Assembly: GCA_934045905.1 (NCBI GenBank)
Contig: OW203762.1
Span: 3,596,001-3,660,000, forward strand
DNA length: 64,000 nucleotides
DNA from: Leuctra nigra
Taxonomy: Eukaryota; Arthropoda; Insecta; Plecoptera; Leuctridae
Reading direction: 5' to 3'
The notes beneath the pieces were generated by a model. The model was given only the letters and a program-made list of their open reading frames with translations. It was not told where the DNA came from and did no database searches. Shown piece by piece: positions 13,501-25,500 of the stretch (positions are counted from its first letter, which is position 1; the number at the start of each line of letters is the position of its first letter). Made by a program: the position numbers and the translations under genes.

Positions 13501-16500
13501 CCATTTGTACATACCGGATGATCCACCATGTAGCGATGAACAGAATCTCCACCATTTGTACATACCGGATGATCCACATGTAGCGATGAACAGAATCTCC
13601 ACCATTTGTACATACCGGATGATCCACATGTAGCGATGAACAGAATCTCCACCATTTGTACATACCGGATGATCCACATGTAGCATGAACAGAATCTCCA
13701 CCATTTGTACATACCGGATGATCCACATGTAGCGATGAACAGAATCTCCACCATTTGTACATACCGGATGATCCACCATGTAGCGATGAACAGAATCTCC
13801 ACTATTTGTACATACCGGATGATCCACATGTAGCGATGAACAGAATCTCCACCATTTGTACATACCGGATGATCCACCATGTAGAGATGAACAGAATCTC
13901 CACCATTTGTACATACCGGATGATCCACCATAGCGATGAACAGAATCTCCACCATTTGTACATACCGGATGATCCACATGTAGCGATGAACAGAATCTCC
14001 ACCATTTGTACATACCGGATGATCCACCATGTAGCGATGAACAGAATCTCCACCATTTGTACATACCGGATGATCCACCATGTAGCGATGAACAGAATCT
14101 CCACCATTTGTACATACCGGTTGATCCACCATGTAGCGATGAACAGAATCTCCACCATTTGTACATACCGGATGATCCACATGTAGCGATGAACAGAATC
14201 TCCACCATTTGTACATACCGGATGATCCACCATGTAGCGATGAACAGAATCTCCACCATTTGTACATACCGGATGATCCACATGTAGCGATGAACAGAAT
14301 CTCCACCATTTGTACATACCGGATGATCCACCATGTAGCGATGAACAGAATCTCCACCATTTGTTCATACCGGATGATCCACCATGTAGAGATGAACAGA
14401 ATCTCCACCATTTGTACATACCGGATGATCCACATGTAGCGATGAACAGAATCTCCACCATTTGTACATACCGGATGATCCACCATGTAGCGATGAACAG
14501 AATCTCCACTATTTGTACATACCGGATGATCCACATGTAGCGATGAACAGAATCTCCACCATTTGTACATACCGGATGATCCACCATGTAGAGATGAACA
14601 GAATCTCCACCATTTGTACATACCGGATGATCCACCATGTAGCGATGAACAGAATCTCCACTATTTGTACATACCGGATGATCCACATGTAGCGATGAAC
14701 AGAATCTCCACCATTTGTACATACCAGATGATCCACATGTAGCGATGAACAGAATCTCCACCATTTGTACATACCGGATGATCCACCGTGTAGAGATGAA
14801 CAGAATCTCCACCATTTGTACATACCGGATGATTCACCATGTAGCGATGCACAGAATCTCCACCATTTGTACATACCGGATGATCCACATGTAGCGATGA
14901 ACAGAATCTCCACCATTTGTACATACCGGATGATCCACATGTAGCGATGAACAGAATCTCCACCATTTGTACATACCGGATGATCCACCATGTAGCGATG
15001 AACAGAATCTCCACCATTTGTACATACCGGATGATCCACCATGTAGCGATGAACAGAATCTCCACCATTTGTACATACCGGATGATCCACATGTAGCGAT
15101 GAACAGAATCTCCACCATTTGTACATACCGGATGATCCACATGTAGCGATGAACAGAATCTCCACCATTTGTACATACCGGATGATCCAACATGTAGCGA
15201 TGAACAGAATCTCCACCATTTGTACATACCGGATGATCCAACATGTAGCGATGAACAGAATCTCCACCATTTGTACATACCGGATGATCCACATGTAGCG
15301 ATGAACAGAATCTCCACCATTTGTACATACCGGATGATCCACATGTAGCGATGAACAGAATCTCCACCATTTGTACATACCGGATGATCCACCATGTAGC
15401 GATGAACAGAATCTCCACCATTTGTACATACCGGATGATCCACATGTAGCGATGAACAGAATCTCCACCATTTGTACATACCGGATGATCCACATGTAGC
15501 GATGAACAGAATCTCCACTATTTGTACATACCGGATGATCCACATGTAGCGATGAACAGAATCTCCACCATTTGTACATACCGGATGATCCACCATGTAG
15601 CGATGAACAGAATCTCCACCATTTGTACATACCGGATGATCCACCATGTAGCGATGAACAGAATCTCCACCATTTGTACATACCGGATGATCCACATGTA
15701 GCGATGAACAGAATCTCCACCATTTGTACATACCGGATGATCCACCATGTAGCGATGAACAGAATCTCCACCATTTGTACATACCGGATGATCCACCATG
15801 TAGCGATAAACAGAATCTCCACCATTTGTACATACCGGATGATCCACCATAGCGATGAACAGAATCTCCACCATTTGTACATACCGGATGATCCACATGT
15901 AGCGATGAACAGAATCTCCACCATTTGTACATACCGGATGATCCACCATGTAGCGATGAACAGAATCTCCACCATTTGTACATACCGGATGATCCACCGT
16001 GTAGCGATGAACAGAATCTCCACCATTTGTACATACCGGATGATCCACCGTGTAGCGATGAACAGAATCTCCACCATTTGTACATACCGGATGATCCACC
16101 ATGTAGCGATGAACAGAATCTCCACCATTTGTACATACCGGATGATCCACATGTAGCGATGAACAGAATCTCCACTATTTGTACATACCGGATGATCCAC
16201 CATGTAGCGATGAACAGAATCTCCACCATTTGTACATACCGGATGATCCACATGTAGCGATGAACAGAATCTCCACCATTTGTACATACCGGATGATCCA
16301 CATGTAGCGATGAACAGAATCTCCACCATTTGTACAAACCGGATGATCCACCATGTAGCGATGAACAGAATCTCCACCATTTGTACATACCGGATGATCC
16401 ACCATGTAGCGATGAACAGAATCTCCACCATTTGTACATACCGGATGATCCACCATGTAGCGATGAACAGAATCTCCACCATTTGTACATACCGGATGAT

Positions 16501-19500
16501 CCACCATGTAGCGATGAACAGAATCTCCACCATTTGTACATACCGGATGATCCACCATGTAGCGATGAACAGAATCTCCACCATTTGTACATACCGGATG
16601 ATCCACATGTAGCGATGAACAGAATCTCCACCATTTGTACATACCGGATGATCCACCATGTAGCGATGAACAGAATCTCCACCATTTGTACATACCGGAT
16701 GATCCACCATGTAGCAATGAACAGAATCTCCACCATTTGTACATACCGGATGATCCACCATGTAGCGATGAACAGAATCTCCACCATTTGTACATACCGG
16801 ATGATCCACCATGTAGCGATGAACAGAATCTCCACCATTTGTACATACCGGATGATCCACATGTAGCGATGAACAGAATCTCCACCATTTGTACATACCG
16901 GATGATCCACATGTAGCGATGAACAGAATCTCCACCATTTGTACATACTGGATGATCCACCATGTAGCGATGAACAGAATCTCCACCATTTGTACATACC
17001 GGATGATCCACATGTAGCGATGAACAGAATCTCCACCATTTGTACATACCGGATGATCCACCATGTAGCGATGAACAGAATCTCCACCATTTGTACATAC
17101 CGGATGATCCACCATGTAGCGATGAACAGAATCTCCACCATTTGTACATACCGGATGATCCACATGTAGCGATGAACAGAATCTCCACCATTTGTACATA
17201 CCGGATGATCCACATGTAGCGATGAACAGAATCTCCACCATTTGTACATACCGGATGATCCACATGTAGCGATGAACAGAATCTCCACCATTTGTACATA
17301 CCGGATGATCCACATGTAGCGATGAACAGAATCTCCACCATTTGTACATACCGGATGATCCACATGTAGCGATGAACAGAATCTCCACCATTTGTACATA
17401 CCGGATGATCCACATGTAGCGATGAACAGAATCTCCACCATTTGTACATACCGGATGATCCACATGTAGCGATGAACAGAATCTCCACCATTTGTACATA
17501 CCGGATGATCCACCATGTAGAGATGAACAGAATCTCCACCATTTGTACATACCGGATGATCCACATGTAGCGATGAACAGAATCTCCACCATTTGTACAT
17601 ACCGGATGATCCACCATGTAGCGATGAACAGAATCTCCACCATTTGTACATACCAGATGATCCACCATGTAGCGATGAACAGAATCTCCACCATTTGTAC
17701 ATACCGGATGATCCACATGTAGCGATGAACAGAATCTCCACCATTTGTACATACCGGATGATCCACATGTAGCGATGAACAGAATCTCCACCATTTGTAC
17801 ATACCGGATGATCCACATGTAGCGATGAACAGAATCTCCACCATTTGTACATACCGGATGATCCACATGTAGCGATGAACAGAATCTCCACCATTTGTAC
17901 ATACCGGATGATCCACCATGTAGAGATGAACAGAATCTCCACCATTTGTACATACCGGATGATCCACATGTAGCGATGAACAGAATCTCCACCATTTGTA
18001 CATACCGGATGATCCACATGTAGCGATGAACAGAATCTCCACCATTTGTACATACCGGATGATCCACCATGTAGCGATGAACAGAATCTCCACCATTTGT
18101 ACATACCGGATGATCCACCATGTAGAGATGAACAGAATCTCCACCATTTGTACATACCGGATGATCCACCATGTAGCGATGAACAGAATCTCCACCATTT
18201 GTACATACCGGATGATCCACATGTAGCGATGAACAGAATCTCCACCATTTGTACATACCGGATGATCCACATGTAGCGATGAACAGAATCTCCACCATTT
18301 GTACATACCGGATGATCCACATGTAGCGATGAACAGAATCTCCACCATTTGTACATACCGGATGATCCACCATGTAGCGATGAACAGAATCTCCACCATT
18401 TGTACAAACCGGATGATCCACATGTAGCGATGAACAGAATCTCCACCATTTGTACATACCGGATGATCCACATGTAGCGATGAACAGAATCTCCACCATT
18501 TGTACATACCGGATGATCCACCATGTAGCGATGAACAGAATCTCCACCATTTGTACATACCGGATGATCCACATGTAGCGATGAACAGAATCTCCACCAT
18601 TTGTACATACCGGATGATCCACATGTAGCGATGAACAGAATCTCCACCGTTTGTACATACCGGATGATCCACCATGTAGCGATGAACAGAATCTCCACCA
18701 TTTGTACATACCGGATGATCCACCATGTAGCGATGAACAGAATCTCCACCATTTGTACATACCAGATGATCCACCATGTAGCGATGAACAGAATCTCCAC
18801 CATTTGTACATACCGGATGATCCACATGTAGCGATGAACAGAATCTCCACTATTTGTACATACCGGATGATCCACCATGTAGAGATGAACAGAATCTCCA
18901 CCATTTGTACATACCGGATGATCCACATGTAGCGATGAACAGAATCTCCATCATTTGTACATACCGGATGATCCACATGTAGCGATGAACAGAATCTCCA
19001 CCATTTGTACATACCGGATGATCCACCATGTAGAGATGAACAGAATCTCCACCATTTGTACATACCGGATGATCCACCATGTAGCGATGAACAGAATCTC
19101 CACCATTTGTACATACCGGATGATCCACCATGTAGCGATGAACAGAATCTCCACCATTTGTACATACCGGATGATCCACCATGTAGCGATGAACAGAACA
19201 GAATCTCCACCATTTGTACATACCGGATGATCCACATGTAGCGATGAACAGAATTTCCACCATTTGTACATACCGGATGATCCACCATGTAGCGATGAAC
19301 AGAATCTCCACCATTTGTACATACCGGATGATTCACATGTAGCGATGAACAGAATCTCCACCATTTGTACATACCGGATGATCCACCATGTAGCGATGAA
19401 CAGAATCTCCACCATTTGTACATACCGGATGATTCACATGTAGCGATGAACAGAATCTCCACCATTTGTACATACCGGATGATCCACCATGTAGCGATGA

Positions 19501-22500
19501 ACAGAATCTCCACCATTTGTACATACCGGATGATCCACATGTAGCGATGAACAGAATCTCCACCATTTGTACATACCGGATGATCCACCATGTAGCGATG
19601 AACAGAATCTCCACCATTTGTACATACCGGATGATCCACATGTAGCGATGAACAGAATCTCCACCATTTGTACATACCGGATGATCCACCATGTAGCGAT
19701 GAACAGAATCTCCACCATTTGTACATACCGGATGATCCACATGTAGCGATGAACAGAATCTCCACCATTTGTACATACCGGATGATCCACATGTAGCGAT
19801 GAACAGAATCTCCACCATTTGTACATACCGGATGATCCACCATGTAGCGATGAACAGAATCTCCACCATTTGTACATACCGGATGATCCACTATGTAGCG
19901 ATGAACAGAATCTCCACCATTTGTACATACCGGATGATCCACATGTAGCGATGAACAGAATCTCCACCATTTGTACATACCGGATGATCCACCATGTAGC
20001 GATGAACAGAATCTCCACCATTTGTACATACCGGATGATCCACCATGTAGCGATGAACAGAATCTCCACCATTTGTACATACCGGATGATCCACCATGTA
20101 GCGATGAACAGAATCTCCACCATTTGTACATACCGGATGATCCGAATGTAGCGATGAACAGAATCTCCACCATTTGTACATACCGGATGATCCACATGTA
20201 GCGATGAACAGAATCTCCACCATTTGTACATACCGGATGATCCACCATGTAGCGATGAACAGAATCTCCACCATTTGTACATACCGGATGATCCACATGT
20301 AGGGATGAACAGAATCTCCACCATTTGTACATACCGGATGATCCACCATGTAGCGATGAACAGAATCTCCACCATTTGTACATACCGGATGATCCACCAT
20401 GTAGCGATGAACAGAATCTCCACCATTTGTACATACCGGATGATCCACATGTAGCGATGAACAGAATCTCCACCATTTGTACATACCGGATGATCCACAT
20501 GTAGCGATGAACAGAATCTCCACCATTTGTACATACCGGATGATCCACCATGTAGCGATGAACAGAATCTCCACCATTTGTACATACCGGAAGATCCACA
20601 TGTAGCGATGAACAGAATCTCCACCATTTGTACATACCGGATGATCCACCATGTAGCGATGAACAGAATCTCCACCATTTGTACATACCGGATGATCCAC
20701 ATGTAGCGATGAACAGAATCTCCACCATTTGTACATACCGGATGATCCACCATGTAGCGATGAACAGAATCTCCACCATTTGTACATACCGGATGATCCA
20801 CATGTAGCGATGAACAGAATCTTTACCATTTGTACATACCGGATGATCCACCATGTAGCGATGAACAGAATCTCCACCATTTGTACATACCGGATGATCC
20901 ACCATGTAGCGATGAACAGAATCTCCACCATTTGTACATACCGGATGATCCACCATGTAGCGATGAACAGAATCTCCACCATTTGTACATACCGGATGAT
21001 CCACCATGTAGAGATGAACAGAATCTCCACCATTTGTACATACCGGATGATCCACCATGTAGCGATGAACAGAATCTCCACCATTTGTACATACCGGATG
21101 ATCCACCATGTAGAGATGAACAGAATCTCCACCATTTGTACATACCGGATGATCCACCATGTAGCGATGAACAGAATCTCCACCATTTGTACATACCGGA
21201 TGATCCACCATGTAGCGATGAACAGAATCTCCACTATTTGTACATACCGGATGATCCACCATGTAGAGATGAACAGAATCTCCACCATTTGTACATACCG
21301 TATGATCCACCATGTAGAGATGAACAGAATCTCCACCATTTGTACATACCGGATGATCCACCATGTAGCGATGAACAGAATCTCCACCATTTGTACATAC
21401 CGGATGATCCACCATGTAGAGATGAACAGAATCTCCACCATTTGTACATACCGGATGATCCACCATGTAGCGATGAACAGAATCTCCACCATTTGTACAT
21501 ACCGGATGATCCACCATGTAGCGATGAACAGAATCTCCTCCATTTGTACATACCGGATGATCCACCATGTAGCGATGAACAGAATCTCCACTATTTGTAC
21601 ATACCGGATGATCCACCATGTAGAGATGAACAGAATCTCCACCATTTGTACATACCGGATGATCCACATGTAGCGATGAACAGAATCTCCACCATTTGTA
21701 CATACCGGATGATCCACATGTAGCGATGAACAGAATCTCCACTATTTGTACATACCGGATGATCCACCATGTAGCGATGAACAGAATCTCCACCATTTGT
21801 ACATACCGGATTATCCACATGTAGCGATGAACAGAATCTCCACCATTTGTACATACCGGATGATCCACCATGTAGCGATGAACAGAATCTCCACCATTTG
21901 TACATACCGGATGATCCACCATGTAGCGATGAACAGAATCTCCACCATTTGTACATACCGGATGATCCACCGTGTAGCGATGAACAGAATCTCCACCATT
22001 TGTACATACCGGATGATCCACATGTAGCGATGAACAGAATCTCCACCATTTGTACATACCGGATGATCCACATGTAGCGATGAACAGAATCTCCACTATT
22101 TGTACATACCGGATGATCCACCATGTAGCGATGAACAGAATCTCCACCATTTGTACATACCGGATTATCCACATGTAGCGATGAACAGAATCTCCACCAT
22201 TTGTACATACCGGATGATCCACCATGTAGCGATGAACAGAATCTCCACCATTTGTACATACCGGATGATCCACCATGTAGCGATGAACAGAATCTCCACC
22301 ATTTGTACATACCGGATGATCCACCGTGTAGCGATGAACAGAATCTCCACCGCATCTTACTTGAATATAATTATTGTTTCAGGCCTGGATACACATTGAT
22401 CCCGAACCACGGTTACTACAAGTATTATCAGAGCTTTGCGTCATGGCCTCTGGCGGATCAGACTTGCAGAGAGCAAGGCACTCATTTGGTTGTTCTGAAC

Positions 22501-25500
22501 TCTCAAGAAGAAGCAGACGCGTTGGGATCCAAGTTCAATCTGGGCGTTTTGTTTGCCTTCCACGTCGGAATCAGCCGCTTCTACGGAGGAAATACCAACT
22601 GGCGTACCGTTGCGGGTAAACTTAACTTAATTTAGCGAGCATAGCGAGCGTCACCACGGTACTCTTATGGCACTTTCTCTGTGTGTGTGTTTTTTTGTGG
22701 TCACTGCCCAGGTCAAACCGCTTAACCAATCGATCTGAAATTTTGCACACATACTAACATAATCTAAGCGGTCCCTGGGATCTGTTTTGAACGGGTTCCT
22801 GTGATTGGTTCAAATTTAAAAAATATATATCTTTTATTGGCTGTTTTGATCAATTTGAAAGTTTTACAGGTCATTACGACTATCATTGTCCCCAATCTTA
22901 CAAAGTTTCAGCCAAATCCTCCCATTTGTTAAATATTAAAACCATATTTCCAGTGAATTTTGATCCTGCTTCTAGCTTTCAGTTGTTTTAGATATATTAT
23001 TGCCATGTTTTAAGGAATTATGGTTCGATGTGTTGCTGGCACGTATGTATCCGTGCTCGCTTATCAACGCGTTACACAGAGCGATTTCTTAGTGTAAAAA
23101 TACTTGGTTCATTGTGCATATATCTGTAGTACAGGGGCTGGATTCACAAAGAAGTATAACTTGATGACCAAAAAATCTAATATTAATATTAGCTATTACC
23201 ATGTTTTACCGGCTTAACCTTATGAATTTAATTGTACAAATCGCCATTTAAAATAATAATATACCAAGTTTTAATATGATAATATCACTGTAATATAGTG
23301 ATAGTTAAAATGTGGTGATAGTGATAGTGGTAGTTAAAATGCTATTCCGGCATAAAGTTTTGCCGGAATAAGGCTTAAAACTAGGGCTGTGCGAGTTTGA
23401 TATTTTAAGGTAGAGTCGAGTTCGAGTCGAGTCAGTGAGATGAATCGAGTTTTTCGAGTCGAGTTCGAGTCATGTTCAGCAAATGTCCACCTATGTACTA
23501 TTAGGTCATAAAATTATTATTCAACCATCACAAAATGAATAGAAATATTTACATTAATCATACATCATCTATACATTGTAGGGCTGCTAATTCATGTAAT
23601 TTCTTATTATAAAATAAGATGTGTATAGGTAAATAATTTTGATTCTCATACTACTGGGGTTTGAAGTGCTGCTACTAGAAATTTGTAGCTTGGAATGACA
23701 AGTAAATATCTAAGCTTTAACAGCTGCAGTATCTTAGGGGGGGAAAAATCATGCAATCTGCAACTAGAAATACTACTAGGTACTAGGCACTACATAGAAT
23801 GTAAAGGCCAATGACCCTAGAACATCCTTAGGCCAAGAATTCTGGGTTTTTGCATTCCCAGAAGTATTGTCAGAAGCACTTAGACCTGCAGTTGAGTTAT
23901 GTCACTTTATCAGCAGGAATATCATATTTCCCAAATCTCAACAATTTCATCCAACAATGCTTCGTTATTATTTCATTGTGAAACATTTTAACAGAAATTC
24001 ATGTGTTCTTGTGAGTTGAGGAGTGGATTATTGATGGAAGAAGTATGTAGAGGTCTGTTAAGGATGTAGGCAGGATAAATATTGTCTTCAAAAAGTCGAG
24101 TTTAACCCTTTTTGACTCGATTCACCCCCCAAACTCGACTCGAACTCGAAATTTCGAGTACTCGCACACCCCTACTTAAAACCCTTTGTAAATCCAGCCC
24201 CAGAAGTGTATTGTACTTAATTAAATCAAAAGTAGTTACCAAAGAAACGTTACGCCCATTATGCTGTTTATATTTGTACACATTTTTTTGTATGAACGTT
24301 AGAGATACTTAAATAACTTGAGGGATATTAGCACTAGGAAAACGCTCAGTGTAACGCGTTGATGAGCGAGCACAGAACATGCAACATCCCCATAGTCATG
24401 ATACACGACACGGCACAAGACGATTTTCTCTGCAATTTTTCAATCTCCATAATACTCTGGATGAATAACAGATCCATTTTGTCGTGAAGTCTTACCTTCA
24501 TACTTTCTCCAGAAATCTCTTGTGACATCCCATACTAAACTCGTAAAATTACAATTAATACTTGACTGATTGGGCTTACAATATGTAAAATTTAATATTA
24601 AGTTGGTCTTGATCACCATGCAAAATTTGAACTTAATGTGAACATTTTGATTGTCGACCAATCAGAAGATATTATTTAAACTTAAACCAATTAGAGGATT
24701 TGTCCTTTGTACCGCATCCGATTTCATGCGCTAGCTCAAAAATGCTTTCATTTTACTTTACATTGTGGATAGCTTGGCTGCTCTACAGGCCTTGCCTTGG
24801 AACAGAAGCTTAAAGAAGGCAGGGATGACAATTTAGTATACATTTTTCAAGATTACGGAATAAAATGACCTTTAAATGACAAAACTTTTGAAAATAACGA
24901 CAGATTAGACTGAAAATTGGCAAAAATACCTCAAATGTTGGTGCCAATGACCACGCGAAGTTTTAAGTTGATCGGTCAATCTGTTCTAGTTTAAATGTCA
25001 AAAATCACATAAAAAATGGTTTTAAATTTTAACCAATAGGAGGATTTGGCTGAAACTTTGTATGATTGGGTACAATGTTGGTTGCAATGTTTTTGCTAAA
25101 TTTCAAATTGATCGAAGCAACCAATCAAAAGATAATTTCTTTAAAATTTGAACCACTCACGGGAGCCCGTTCAAAAACGATCCCAGGGATCTCATAGATT
25201 ACGTTAGTATGTGTACAAAATTTCAGATCGATTGCTTGAGCGGTTTGACCTGGGCTGTGACCACAAAAAAAAACACACACACACAGAGAAAGTGCCATAA
25301 GAGTACCGTGGTGACGCTCGCTACGCTCGCTCAATAAGATGAGCAGAAGACAACTCCACATTATCACCTGATAATGTATTGTACTAGGAAAACGCTCAGA
25401 ATAACGCGTTGATGAGCGAGCACGGGTAAGTGCAAATTCTCCAACAGGAAATGCGCACACAACGCGCAGAAAACATATACATCCATATTGAATTGAAATA

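Noticed and set aside
9280..22324. Giant minus-strand open frames (up to 2049 codons) and many plus-strand frames in the minisatellite
   Set aside because: The 51 bp unit has no stop in any minus-strand frame, so every copy stays open. Frames shift at each 50 bp unit and there is no domain, start context or flanking gene structure. The plus strand is the lectin intron.
9286..22351. CRISPR-like regular array
   Set aside because: Units are contiguous without unique spacers, and the context is a eukaryotic intron.
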